Origin: Deinococcus seoulensis
GTDB lineage: Bacteria > Deinococcota > Deinococci > Deinococcales > Deinococcaceae
Assembly (NCBI RefSeq): GCF_014648115.1
Contig: NZ_BMQM01000009.1
Span: forward strand, 1-64,000
Direction: 5' to 3'
DNA: 64,000 bases
How positions within the stretch are numbered: the first letter of the stretch is position 1; every line of letters begins with the position of its first letter. A program made the translations under genes and the position numbers. Positions 42,664 to 52,139 of the stretch are shown here, one piece after another. The notes below the pieces were generated by a model. It searched no databases, was not told where the DNA came from, and was given only the letters and a program-made list of their open reading frames with translations.

Positions 42664-45600
42664 CCGACCGCATCTTCCACCACTACCAGCTGGGACGGCT
42701 GCTCGGCGGAGGCTGGCTCGGGCCGGTCCACGCCGCCGCCGACCTCGACGAGAACCGCGAGGTCGCCCTGCGCATCCTGGACGACGCCAGCAGCGGCCAG
42801 TCCTTCCTGATCATGCAGCTCGAGCGGCTGCTGCTGAAAGTCGGCTCGCTGCGCCACCCGAACATCCTGCCCACCGGCGCCCTTGAACAACGCGACCGCC
42901 GCGCCTTCTACGCCATGGACCTGGGCCAGCAGGGCAGCGCCCGCCAGCTGCTACAGGGGCAGGCCCGCGCCGCGCAGCCGCTGCCGGTCGTGACGGCCGT
43001 GGACCTGATCCGCCAGGCGGCCGCCGGACTGGCGTACGCACACGACCAGGGCCTGATGCACGGCAACCTGAAACCCGAGAACCTGATCCTGCAACCCGGC
43101 CGGACCCTGCTGGGCCACACCGGGTACGTCACGCAACTCTCGGATTTCGGGCTGGCCGAACTGCGCGCCGGGAGTTACGGCACGCACGACCGCGCCGTCG
43201 TGAACGCCCTGGCGTACATGAGCCCCGAGCAGTGCCGCGGCATCCGCAACGAGCTGCGCACCGACCTGTACGCGCTGGGCCTGATCCTGTACGAACTGCT
43301 GACCGGACTGGTGCCCTTCGACATCCGCGACGCGGCCGAGGCGCTCGAGAAGCACCAGCACGTCGCGCCGCGCCAGCCCAGCCTGCTGCGCCCCGACCTG
43401 CCTCCGGCCCTCGAGGAGATCATCCTGACCTGCCTCGCCAAGGACCCGCAGGACCGTTACGCGGGCGCGCCGGCACTGGAAGCGGCGCTACAGGAAGTCC
43501 TGAACGGCCTGATGCCCGGCGGGCCGGAACCCACCGTGCGCCTGAGTGCCCTGCCGGTCATGCCGCCCGCGCCGGGCCTGGACGGGCACGCCAGTGGCCC
43601 GGAACCGACCCTGCTGGTGTTCAGCGAACGCCTGGAACTGCTGCGCAGCGACCCGGTCACGCAGGCCAGTTTCACGGTGGGCCGCGCGCCGGACAACGCC
43701 GTTAAACTCGAGCATGTCGGCGTGAGCCGCCACCACCTGAACGTGGAATTCACGGGCGGGCAGGCGCACGTGACCGAACTGACCGCCACGAACGGCACGG
43801 TCATGGACGGCCTGCCCCTGACGCCCATGACCCGCCTGCGCTGGCCGTACCGCACGCCGCTGTACCTGCGGCCCTACTGGCTGGTGCTGCTGGAACCCCA
43901 GCAGGCCCCGGCGCGGCCCCGCATCGTCGTGAAACCCGAACGGGACCGCGTGACCCTCACGCCGGGCACGCCGCTGACCCTGCACGTCATGCTGGCGAAC
44001 ACCGGCCCCACCGTGGATCACTTCCGGGTGGACCTGCGCGGCATTCCGGCCGAGTGGGTGCAGGGCGCGCACACCGAGGTGCAACTGAACCCCGGCATGC
44101 AGGGCGGCGCGACCCTGACCCTGCTGGCCCCCCGCCACAGCGACAGCCGCGCCGGGGACTACGACGTGACCGTCGTCGCCCACTCGCGCGAGGACCCCGC
44201 GCAGACCGGGCAGGCCCCGCTGGCCGTGACGGTCGAGCCGTTCCATGAACTGGTCGCCACCATGCTGCCCCCCGTGCGCCGCACGTGGCGGCACGCGCGG
44301 TACACGGTGCGGCTGGAAAACCGGGGCAACACCGACGAGGCGTACCACCCGCGCCTGCGGGACAACGAGGGGCAACTGCGGATCCTGCCGCGCCTGCACG
44401 ACCTGATGACGGTCCCGCAGGTCACGACCACCGGCATGCCAGTCGACCCGACACAACTGGCGCGCGAAACGGCCCGGCAGGCGACCGCCGAGGCCCGGTA
44501 CGCCGCCGTGGCCGCCGCCCGTCAGGCCGTGCAGGGCCAGGGCCGCATCCGCGTGACCGACCTGCCCGCCCGCCTGCCCCTGGGCGCCGGGCAGAGCGCC
44601 GAGGAGACCCTGAAGGTGCGGGTGCCGCTGCGCTGGCTGGGCGCGCCCTCGCAGCATCAGATGCACGTGGACGTGTTCCCGGAACTGCCCAGCGGCGAGA
44701 GCGGCGAACACCCGGCCGCGCAGGCCAGCGCCGAACTGAACCACCTGCCGCTGATCCCGCTGTGGATGCTGCCCATCGTGCTGATCCTGCTGGGCGTGCT
44801 GATCTGGCTGCTGACCCGCCCGCCGCAGATCACGCAGTTCGACCGGGCCGACAGCGACACCGTCGTGCGGCCCGGCACGCCGTTCACGCTGCGCTGGGAC
44901 ACCCAGAACGCCACCCGCGTCACCATCCCGGAACTCGGGGCGGCCGGGCGGAACCTGCCGCGCGACGGTCAACTGACCGTGCCCGGCATCACCCGCGACC
45001 AGAAGTACACCCTGACCGCCCGCTCGCTGCTGGGCCGCACCGTGATCAACCCGCAGACCGTGCAGGCCCGCTTCGACCGCCCGGAAATCCAGACGTTCGA
45101 GGTCACGCCCGCCCGCGTCGCCGGGAACCAGAAGGTCACCATCCGCTGGCAGGTGCGTAACGCGCAGCAGGTGACCATCAGCGAACTCGGGAAGGTCCCG
45201 GCCAGCGGCACGCGGCGCTTCTCGCCCAGCCGCGACACGACCTTCACCCTGACCGCCCAGAACGGCACCGAACGCGAGACCGACACCCGCAGCGTCACGG
45301 TGCTCGGGCCGCAGGTCAAGACCTTCAAACTGGAACCCGCCGAAATCGAACGCGGCGGCAGCGCCGTCCTGTCCTGGAACGTGCAGAACGCCAGCACGGT
45401 CATGATCGAGGGCCTGGGCATCGTGCCCGCCAGGGGCAAGAAGACCGTCAAACCGCGCGAATCCACCAGTTACACCATCACGGCCAGCGGCGCGAACAAC
45501 CTGACCAACAGCGCCAACGCCCGCCTGGAAATCACCTCGCCCGCCCCGGAATTCCTGAACTTCGAGATCGACCCCAGCACCGTGCGCTCGGATCAGACCT

Positions 45601-47447
45601 TCACGATCCGCTGGAAGACCAAGAACGCCAGCAGCGTGAACGTGCAGTACGGCAGCGGCACCGAGGACAACGCCCCGGAAGGGCAGACCATCAAACCCGC
45701 GCCCACCACCGACGTGGACATCATCCTGACCGCCCGCAACGACGCCGGGGACCAGGTGACCGTCAAGAAACCCCTGAAGGTCACGCCCGTCGACGCGGAA
45801 GCCGAGCGCAAGAAAGCCGAAGCCGAGGCGGCCGCCGCCGCCGAGAAAGCCGCCGCCGAAGCCGAGAAGGCCGCCGCCGGAAAGGTGACCTTCACGGCGC
45901 AGCCAGCCACCATCGTCGGGGAGGGTGACGTGACCCTCAACTGGAACGCGCAGGGCTTCGAGACAGTCACGATCCTGCCGCTGAAAGGCCCGCAGAACGG
46001 GAAGTTCGACGCCAGCGGCAGCGAGATCATCGAGAAGGTCAACACCACCCGCACCTACAGACTGGTGCTGTACCTCAAGTACGGCAAACCACTCGAGATC
46101 GAACGGACGGTCAAGGTCACGCCGCGCCCGGTCGAATTCCGTACCTTCAAGGCCAGCGCCACCGACCTGGGCGCGCCCGGCCCCGTCACGCTCAGCTGGG
46201 ACGTGGCGAACACGCCCGCCGTGCGCATCGCCGGACTGAGCGGCCCGCTGCCCGGCGGCAAGTGGCCCGCGCGTGGCAGTACCACCCTGAACGTCCCCAA
46301 GACACGCACCTTCGTCCTGAGTGTCGGCGCCCTGCAAAAGAGCGTCACGGTGCGCGTCAAGCCGCCCACGCCCGTCATCACCTTCAGCGCCGCGCCCACG
46401 CAGCTCACGGGCGGCGGCACGGCCGTCCTGACCTGGAGTGTCCGGAACGCCAGCACCGTGCGTATCGACGGCGTGCGCGGCCCGAACACCGACGGGTCCT
46501 GGCCCGCCACGGGCCGCACCACCCTGCCCGTGAAGGCCACACGCACCTTCACCCTGCGTGCCGGGAACGTCACGAAAACCGCGTCCGTGACCGTCACGCC
46601 CGCCCCGCAGGCCCGCGTGAACAGCTTCACGGCCTCCAGCGCCGCCCTGAGTGCGCCGGGACCGGTGCGCCTGCGCTGGAGCGTCAGTAACGCCAGCAGC
46701 GTACGCATCAGCGGCGTGCCGCAGACCCTCGCGGCCACTGGCGAGACGACCGTGAACGTCGGCAAGACCACCACCTTCGTCCTCACGGCCGGCAGCGCCC
46801 AGGCCAGCCGGACCGTGATCGTCAAACCCTCCACCGTCACCACGTCGGCCACCACGCCCGGACAGGACTCCGGGAACGTCCCGCCCGCCAGGCCCGCCAC
46901 GCCGGTCATCTCGTACTTCAGCGCCAAACCCGCCAGTATCCGTGCGGGCGGCAGCGCCACCCTGTCCTGGAAGGTCACGGGCACCGACTCCGTGACCATC
47001 GAGGGCGCGGGCGGCAGTCTGCGCAGCAGCGGCATCCTGCGGGTCAGCCCCGCCCAGACCACCACCTACACCCTGGTCGCCGGGAACGTGCGCAGCGAAC
47101 CGGTCACCGTCACGGTCACCAGCGCCGCCACGCAGGTCAGCGAGTACAGCGACCTGATCGGCTCCTGGACGCACCCGTTCGGGTACCTGACCTTCTACAA
47201 CATCGAGGGCCGCCGCGCGACCGGCACCTTCGCCAGCGAACGCGACGACATCCCGGACCTGCCCATCAACGTGATCTTCAGCGGCGGCACCCTGACCATC
47301 ACCTCACCGAAACTCGACACCTTCAAGATCGTGGCGTCCATCGACGCGGGCCGCAAGATCCTGCGCGGGCCATACACCCTGCAGGGCCAGAGCGAACGCT
47401 GGTGCGCGTACCGTCCCACCGTCCAGCAGCCCGCCGACTGCCGCTGA
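42660..47447 (+). CDS. Pseudokinase-FHA-transmembrane-Ig-repeat protein of the injection system
   Basis: A 1595-residue protein. Residues ~8-290 are a Ser/Thr protein kinase fold: glycine loop GGGWLGPVH, then VALRIL where the ATP lysine is Arg38, then HGNLKPEN where the catalytic HRD is H134-G135-N136, then intact DFG at 162-164 and SPEQ. Without Lys and catalytic Asp it is predicted to be inactive. An FHA domain with intact GRAPDN, SRHH and TNGT follows (~335-400). A membrane helix lies at residues 698-719. Nine related Ig-like repeats follow (~722-1480), interrupted by an Ala/Lys/Glu coiled segment near residue 1050, then a ~95-residue C-terminal domain. It overlaps the FHA-gpI gene by four bases. 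I infer a membrane dock or trigger for the particle. Confidence 0.9.
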   Translation: MTDRIFHHYQLGRLLGGGWLGPVHAAADLDENREVALRILDDASSGQSFLIMQLERLLLKVGSLRHPNILPTGALEQRDRRAFYAMDLGQQGSARQLLQGQARAAQPLPVVTAVDLIRQAAAGLAYAHDQGLMHGNLKPENLILQPGRTLLGHTGYVTQLSDFGLAELRAGSYGTHDRAVVNALAYMSPEQCRGIRNELRTDLYALGLILYELLTGLVPFDIRDAAEALEKHQHVAPRQPSLLRPDLPPALEEIILTCLAKDPQDRYAGAPALEAALQEVLNGLMPGGPEPTVRLSALPVMPPAPGLDGHASGPEPTLLVFSERLELLRSDPVTQASFTVGRAPDNAVKLEHVGVSRHHLNVEFTGGQAHVTELTATNGTVMDGLPLTPMTRLRWPYRTPLYLRPYWLVLLEPQQAPARPRIVVKPERDRVTLTPGTPLTLHVMLANTGPTVDHFRVDLRGIPAEWVQGAHTEVQLNPGMQGGATLTLLAPRHSDSRAGDYDVTVVAHSREDPAQTGQAPLAVTVEPFHELVATMLPPVRRTWRHARYTVRLENRGNTDEAYHPRLRDNEGQLRILPRLHDLMTVPQVTTTGMPVDPTQLARETARQATAEARYAAVAAARQAVQGQGRIRVTDLPARLPLGAGQSAEETLKVRVPLRWLGAPSQHQMHVDVFPELPSGESGEHPAAQASAELNHLPLIPLWMLPIVLILLGVLIWLLTRPPQITQFDRADSDTVVRPGTPFTLRWDTQNATRVTIPELGAAGRNLPRDGQLTVPGITRDQKYTLTARSLLGRTVINPQTVQARFDRPEIQTFEVTPARVAGNQKVTIRWQVRNAQQVTISELGKVPASGTRRFSPSRDTTFTLTAQNGTERETDTRSVTVLGPQVKTFKLEPAEIERGGSAVLSWNVQNASTVMIEGLGIVPARGKKTVKPRESTSYTITASGANNLTNSANARLEITSPAPEFLNFEIDPSTVRSDQTFTIRWKTKNASSVNVQYGSGTEDNAPEGQTIKPAPTTDVDIILTARNDAGDQVTVKKPLKVTPVDAEAERKKAEAEAAAAAEKAAAEAEKAAAGKVTFTAQPATIVGEGDVTLNWNAQGFETVTILPLKGPQNGKFDASGSEIIEKVNTTRTYRLVLYLKYGKPLEIERTVKVTPRPVEFRTFKASATDLGAPGPVTLSWDVANTPAVRIAGLSGPLPGGKWPARGSTTLNVPKTRTFVLSVGALQKSVTVRVKPPTPVITFSAAPTQLTGGGTAVLTWSVRNASTVRIDGVRGPNTDGSWPATGRTTLPVKATRTFTLRAGNVTKTASVTVTPAPQARVNSFTASSAALSAPGPVRLRWSVSNASSVRISGVPQTLAATGETTVNVGKTTTFVLTAGSAQASRTVIVKPSTVTTSATTPGQDSGNVPPARPATPVISYFSAKPASIRAGGSATLSWKVTGTDSVTIEGAGGSLRSSGILRVSPAQTTTYTLVAGNVRSEPVTVTVTSAATQVSEYSDLIGSWTHPFGYLTFYNIEGRRATGTFASERDDIPDLPINVIFSGGTLTITSPKLDTFKIVASIDAGRKILRGPYTLQGQSERWCAYRPTVQQPADCR

Positions 47448-47500
47448 AGCCCGTCCCATCCCCTCACCGCGCCCTCACCCACCGACCACGGAGGAACCCC

Positions 47501-48139
47501 ATGAGCATCACGTCAGCAGGCGGCACCGGCGGACAGTTCACCAAGGCCCAGATCGTTCCCATCGACGAGAACAGCAACCAGCGCACGCCCATCGAGTGCA
47601 TGTTCAACCCGCGCGAGTACACCATCACCCGCAGCGTCCAGTACGACAACCAGACCACCGACACCGGCGACAGCGCCAACAAGGTCTTCCGGGGCGGGCA
47701 GCCCGCCACCATGACCCTCGAACTGTTCTTCGACACGTACGCCCGCCGCCAGTCGGCCGGAATGGTCGAGGACGTCCGCCGGTACACCAAACCGCTGTGG
47801 GACCTGACCCGCATGGACCCCCAGACCTCCGAGACGGCCAAGGGGTCCGGCGTGGAAAAGAAACGCCCGCCCATGGTGCTGTTCCAGTGGGGGTCCACCT
47901 GGCACTTCCAGGCGGTCATCAAGAGCATGGAGCAGCAGTTCACGCTGTTCATGCCCGACGGCACGCCCGTGCGGTCCATCATCAAGGTCAGCCTCGAACA
48001 GGGCGACGCCAGCACCGGCTTTGAGGGCAAGAGCGGCAGCACCTCCACCTTCCACATCAGCCAGGGCATCCGCGCCGCCGCCGGACAGCGCGGCTTCGTG
48101 GGTGACCTGCGACAGACCTCCTACGGGAAGGGCACGTGA
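47501..48139 (+). CDS. CIS tube adaptor protein (Afp7/Pvc7-like N-terminal domain)
   Basis: A 212-residue protein with TPIECMFNPREYTITRSVQYDNQ, GGQPATMTLELFFDTYARRQ, PPMVLFQWGSTWHFQAVIKSMEQQFTLFMPDGTPVRSIIKVSLEQ, which fits the CIS tube/initiator family that joins tube and spike. Many relatives carry a C-terminal LysM domain; here the protein ends soon after the core (LRQTSYGKGT) with no LysM. GGAGGA precedes the ATG at 47501. Its TGA stop is the first base triplet of an R1 repeat. Confidence 0.9.
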   Translation: MSITSAGGTGGQFTKAQIVPIDENSNQRTPIECMFNPREYTITRSVQYDNQTTDTGDSANKVFRGGQPATMTLELFFDTYARRQSAGMVEDVRRYTKPLWDLTRMDPQTSETAKGSGVEKKRPPMVLFQWGSTWHFQAVIKSMEQQFTLFMPDGTPVRSIIKVSLEQGDASTGFEGKSGSTSTFHISQGIRAAAGQRGFVGDLRQTSYGKGT

Positions 48140-48274
48140 CACGGATTCCGTTTATTTCGTTGACAACCCGGGAGGGCACCGGGTTGCCAACTCCACGTCC
48201 GGAATCCGCCCGGCTCCCACTCGCGTCCGCTCGGATTGAACGGGCTTTGCAGCCCATTCAATCGGAGTCCGTAT
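48137..48274. repeat. R1 repeat, full-length copy in reverse orientation
   Basis: It runs from TGACACGGATTCCG to CGGAGTCCGTATG. Hairpin II arms are CAACCCGG/CCGGGTTG; hairpin I arms are TTGAACGGGCT/AGCCCATTCAA. Its left end is the stop of the tube adaptor gene and its right end supplies GGAG and the ATG of the spike gene, so the whole gap between the two genes is repeat. Confidence 0.9.
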
Positions 48275-50054
48275 GACCCGCAACGCGACCCGCCACCCGA
48301 TGGAAGGCGCGGTCAGCACCCTGTACCTGAACATCGACGGGCAGGACATGACCGCCGACGCCGTACGCATGATCGACGAGATCACCGTGGACAGCAGCCT
48401 GCAACTGCCGGACGTGGCGACCGTCACGCTGCGCGACCCGCAGGGCCTGCTGATCGACGACGAGAAGTACCGCCTGGGCGCCCGCATCCGCGTGATCGCG
48501 CAGGTGAAAAGCAACCAGGAAACCGTGTTCGACGGTGAACTCGTCGAGATCGAACCCCGCTTCTCGCGCGGCACGCAGCACCTGCGCCTGCGGGCCTTCG
48601 ACCGCCTGCACCGCCTGGCGCGCGGCACGCACACCCGCTCGTTCCTGAACGTCAGCGACATGGACCTCGTCAAGAAACTCGCCGCCGAGGCCGGCATGAC
48701 CGCCCAGACGGCCGACAGCAGCGTCGTGCACCCGTACGTGCTGCAACACAACCAGACCAACCTGGAATTCCTGCGGGAACGCGCCTCCCGCCTGGGCCTG
48801 ATCCTGTACGCCGACGGCACCACCCTGCACTGCGAGGCCGTGCGCGGCCAGGACCCCATCGACCTCACGTGGGGCGACACCCTCACCGAATTCACGCCCC
48901 GCCTGACCAGCCTCGGGCAGACCAGTCAGAGCACCGTGCGTTCCTGGGACCCCAGGCAGAAACGCAGCGTGGTCGGCCAGGGCGGCAGCGGCCAGGGGCG
49001 CGCCGAGGTGCCCGAGGGCAGCCGCAGCGAGGGCGTCTCGCAGCAGGCGTTCGGGATGGACACGCCCGCCACGAGCAGCACCCTGATCGTCCGCGAGCAG
49101 GCGTACGCCACCGCCATCGCGCAGGCGCAACGTAACCGCGTGAGCGAACACCTGATCGAGGCGCGCGGCACCGCCGCCGGGTACCCGCGCCTGACCGCCG
49201 GGACCACCCTGAACGTCCGCAACGTCGGCAAGCGTTTCAGTGGCGCGTACGTCGCCAGTAACGTCCGGCACCTGTACCGCAACGGCGAGGGCTACAGCAC
49301 CGAATTCAGCGTCACGGGCAGCCGCCCGGATTCGCTGGCCGCCCTGATCCGCGAGAGTACCGCCGGACCCGGCGCCGCGCCCGTCACGCCCGCACCGGGC
49401 CTGATGATCGGCGTCGTCACCAACAACGACGACCCGGACAACCTGGGCCGCGTGAAAGTCAAATTCCCCGCCCTGACCGAGGATGACGAGAGCGACTGGG
49501 CCAGGGTCGTGAACCTGGGCGGCGGCCCGAACCGCGGCTCGCAGTTCACGCCGGAAGTCAACGACGAGGTCCTGATCGGCTTCGAACACGGCGACATCCA
49601 CCACCCGTACGTGATCGGCGGCCTCTGGAACGGCAGCGACGCCCCCCCACGCCCCACCGGCAAGACCATCAAGAACGGCAGCGTCATCCAGCGCGTCTAC
49701 CGCACCCGCCTGGGCCACGAACTCGTGTACGACGACCCGCCCGACCCCGACCCGCCCCGCATCACCCTCCAGAGCAGCAAGAACCACGCCCTGGAACTCA
49801 ACGACGACAAGAAAAAACCCTTCCTGCAACTGCGCACCACCTCCGGCCACCGCCTGACCCTGATGGACGACCCCAGAGCCCCCCACGTGACCCTGGAAGA
49901 CAGGAACGGCAACCAGCTGAAACTCGACACCAAGACCAACACCCTGACCATCACCAGCACCGGCCGCCTTGAACTCAAGGCCCGCAGCGGCATCAAGATC
50001 GACGCGGGCGGCGGGAACGTGGACGTCAAGGGCGTCATGATCAACCTCAACTGA
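48273..50054 (+). CDS. VgrG-like spike / baseplate hub protein
   Basis: A 593-residue fusion of a gpD/gp27-like hub (STLYLNIDGQDMTADAVRMIDEITVDSSLQLPD ... DLVKKLAAEAGMTA ... HNQTNLEFLRERASRLGLILYADG) with a gp5/V-type OB domain (APGLMIGVVTNNDDPDNLGRVKVKFPAL, WARVVNLGGGPNRGSQFTPEVNDEVLIGFEHGD) and a C-terminal beta-helix of short repeats (LKLDTKTNTLTITSTGRLELKARSGIKIDAGGG). It is expected to sit under the tube and carry PAAR at its tip. The ATG is supplied by the R1 repeat, with GGAG five bases upstream. The stop shares a base with the ATPase start. Confidence 0.96.
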   Translation: MTRNATRHPMEGAVSTLYLNIDGQDMTADAVRMIDEITVDSSLQLPDVATVTLRDPQGLLIDDEKYRLGARIRVIAQVKSNQETVFDGELVEIEPRFSRGTQHLRLRAFDRLHRLARGTHTRSFLNVSDMDLVKKLAAEAGMTAQTADSSVVHPYVLQHNQTNLEFLRERASRLGLILYADGTTLHCEAVRGQDPIDLTWGDTLTEFTPRLTSLGQTSQSTVRSWDPRQKRSVVGQGGSGQGRAEVPEGSRSEGVSQQAFGMDTPATSSTLIVREQAYATAIAQAQRNRVSEHLIEARGTAAGYPRLTAGTTLNVRNVGKRFSGAYVASNVRHLYRNGEGYSTEFSVTGSRPDSLAALIRESTAGPGAAPVTPAPGLMIGVVTNNDDPDNLGRVKVKFPALTEDDESDWARVVNLGGGPNRGSQFTPEVNDEVLIGFEHGDIHHPYVIGGLWNGSDAPPRPTGKTIKNGSVIQRVYRTRLGHELVYDDPPDPDPPRITLQSSKNHALELNDDKKKPFLQLRTTSGHRLTLMDDPRAPHVTLEDRNGNQLKLDTKTNTLTITSTGRLELKARSGIKIDAGGGNVDVKGVMINLN

Positions 50055-51973
50055 TGGACGGGACACGGGTGCAGGCCCTGCACGCCCTGTGCGACGCCCT
50101 GAGCGCGCAGGTGCTGGACGTCGCGCTGAACGAGCAGGCCGAGCCGGACGTGCGGTACGTGGTGGTCCTGCCGGACCTGAGCGGAACACGCCTGGAGGAC
50201 GTGCAGGCGCGGCTGGAGCTGACGGAATTCGAGGTTGGGGTGCTGGCGCTGGCCCTCTCGACCGAGCTGTTCCCCGAGCGGATGCTGGCGGCGTGCGCGG
50301 CGGCGCTACAGATGGACAGCCTGTACGCGGCGTTCCTGACGCCGTCCCTGACGCGCCGCTGGCTGCTGGGGGACGACTGGGCGCAGGGCGCGGCGTTCAG
50401 CGCCGGGCGGCCCCTGCTGGACTGCGGCCTGATCGAGTTCGGCGCGAGCGTGAATGCCAGCGTGCTCGAAGCCCTGACGCCCCTGCGGCTCAGTGCGGGT
50501 CTGCTGGCCGACCTGCGGGGCGCGCCGGACGTCCCGCCGGACCTGCGCGGCGTGCTGCGCGCCCTGCCGCCCGGCGGTCTGCTGAGCGACTCGCAGGAGG
50601 CGCAGCGTGAGACGCTGGCCCGGCACCTGAAGAAGGAGGACCGGGCGGCGCTGCTGTTCGGCGCGAACGTGGCCGGGATGCAGGCGGTTGCCGGGCACCT
50701 GCTGGGGAACGGCGCGCATCTGCTGGACCTGCCCGTCCTGGCGTCCCGCCCGCCCGAGGAGCAGGAGGGCGTGCTGCGCGCATTGAGACGCGACACCCGC
50801 CTGCGCGGCACCCGCCTGACCGTGGACGCCGCCACGCCCCTGCCCGACGCGCAGCCGCCCGAGGGACTGGTGGACCGCGTGCTGGACGTCGCCGCTGGCC
50901 CGGTGGTGGTCCTGGCCGCTGACCCGCTGCCGCTGGACTCGCCGCGCGCGGTCCTGAGCGCCGAGGTTGGGGCGCCCACGCCCGCCGAGCAGCGCGAACG
51001 CTGGGCGCACGCGCTGGGCGTCAGTGAGGATCAGGCGCTGCTGCGGCAACTGGGCGACCAGTTTCACCTGAACCTCGACCGCATCGACGCGCTGGCCCGC
51101 GACGCCCGCGCGGGCCTGAGCGGCAACGCCAGCCACGCCGCCCGCCTGGAACGCGCCTGGGACGCCGCGCGCGGCGCGAACCGCCGCCTGATGGGCAGCC
51201 TCGCGCAGCGCATCGACACCCGCGCGACCTGGGCGGACCTGATCCTCCCGGACACCGAGCGGCTGGCCCTGGAGCAGATCGCCGCGCACGTCCGGCACCG
51301 CTCGGTGGTGTACGAGGACCTCGGCATGGCCCGCCCCGGACGGGGCCGCTCGATCACGGCGCTGTTCAGCGGCCCCAGCGGCACCGGCAAGACCCTGAGC
51401 GCCGAGGTCCTGGCCCGCGACCTGAACCTCGACCTGTACCGCGTGGACCTGAGCAGCACCGTCAGCAAGTACATCGGCGAGACCGAGAAGAACCTGAAGC
51501 GGATCTTCGACGCGGCGGATCAGGGCGGCTGCGTGCTGCTGTTCGACGAGGCCGACAGCGTGTTCGGGAAGCGCGGCGAGGTCCGCGACAGCAACGACCG
51601 CTACGCGAACACGCAGGTGAACTACCTGCTGCAACGCCTGGAGAGCTTCAACGGACTGGCCCTGCTGACCACCAACCTGGAGAGCAGCATGGACGTGGCG
51701 TTCATGCGCCGCCTTCAGTTCGTGATCAACTTCCGCGCGCCGCAGGCCCCGGAACGCGAGCGGCTGTGGCGCGGCGCGTTCCCCCGTACGCTGGACACCA
51801 CCGAGGTGGATTTCGCGCGGCTGGCGCAGGCGGACGTGTCGGGCGGCAACATCCGCAGCGTGGTCATGAACGCCGTGTTCATGTCCGTGGCGCGCGGCGT
51901 GCCCGTCAGTCAGGCGCTGGTCGAGGAGGCGCTGCACCTGGAGTACCGCAAGCTGGGCCGACTGGTGCTGTGA
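50054..51973 (+). CDS. AAA+ ATPase of the injection system (Afp15/Pvc15-like)
   Basis: A 639-residue protein. The first ~390 residues are helical and poorly conserved; the AAA+ module follows with Walker A GPSGTGKT at ~440-447, Walker B LLFDEADS at ~495-502, and a sensor/arginine region NLESSMDVAFMRRLQFVINFRAP. eCIS loci nearly always include such an ATPase, thought to help assembly or cargo loading. The start is in a TGATG overlap with the spike gene. Its TGA stop is the first triplet of an R1 repeat that ends the rightward operon. Confidence 0.94.
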   Translation: MDGTRVQALHALCDALSAQVLDVALNEQAEPDVRYVVVLPDLSGTRLEDVQARLELTEFEVGVLALALSTELFPERMLAACAAALQMDSLYAAFLTPSLTRRWLLGDDWAQGAAFSAGRPLLDCGLIEFGASVNASVLEALTPLRLSAGLLADLRGAPDVPPDLRGVLRALPPGGLLSDSQEAQRETLARHLKKEDRAALLFGANVAGMQAVAGHLLGNGAHLLDLPVLASRPPEEQEGVLRALRRDTRLRGTRLTVDAATPLPDAQPPEGLVDRVLDVAAGPVVVLAADPLPLDSPRAVLSAEVGAPTPAEQRERWAHALGVSEDQALLRQLGDQFHLNLDRIDALARDARAGLSGNASHAARLERAWDAARGANRRLMGSLAQRIDTRATWADLILPDTERLALEQIAAHVRHRSVVYEDLGMARPGRGRSITALFSGPSGTGKTLSAEVLARDLNLDLYRVDLSSTVSKYIGETEKNLKRIFDAADQGGCVLLFDEADSVFGKRGEVRDSNDRYANTQVNYLLQRLESFNGLALLTTNLESSMDVAFMRRLQFVINFRAPQAPERERLWRGAFPRTLDTTEVDFARLAQADVSGGNIRSVVMNAVFMSVARGVPVSQALVEEALHLEYRKLGRLVL

Positions 51974-52129
51974 TACGGACTCCGATTGAATGGCTCATAA
52001 AGCCGTTCAATCCGAGCGGACTCGCAGAGCTTCGCAGAAGAGCGAGGAGGAGCAAAACGGGTTCCGGACGTGGAGTGGGCAGATCGGTGGTGTTCCGATC
52101 TGTCAACGAAACAAACGGAATCCGTATCA
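51971..52129. repeat. R1 repeat, long copy with a small insertion
   Basis: Ends are TGATACGGACTCCG and CGGAATCCGTATCA; hairpin I arms TTGAATGGCT/AGCCGTTCAA; hairpin II arms CAGATCGG/CCGATCTG. About 22 extra bases near 52020-52045 (CGCAGAGCTTCGCAG) make it longer than other copies. The left end is the stop codon of the ATPase gene. Confidence 0.88.
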
Positions 52130-52139
52130 GGCTCCCGGT

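Noticed and set aside
42660..43500. Active Ser/Thr kinase
   Set aside because: Both the ATP lysine and the HRD aspartate are replaced (Arg38, Asn136), so I call it a pseudokinase despite the intact DFG.
43488..47174. A 1228-codon open frame antisense to the pseudokinase protein
   Set aside because: It has Gly/Arg/Val low-complexity composition mirroring the coding strand; no Shine-Dalgarno and no recognisable family.
47501..48139. LysM domain at the end of the CIS tube adaptor
   Set aside because: The protein stops soon after the core; I see no LysM-like motif.
27796..51973. Prophage interpretation of the tail genes
   Set aside because: No capsid, portal, terminase, lysis or integrase gene is present, while an AAA+ ATPase, a DUF4255 cap and a DUF4157 protein fit an eCIS.
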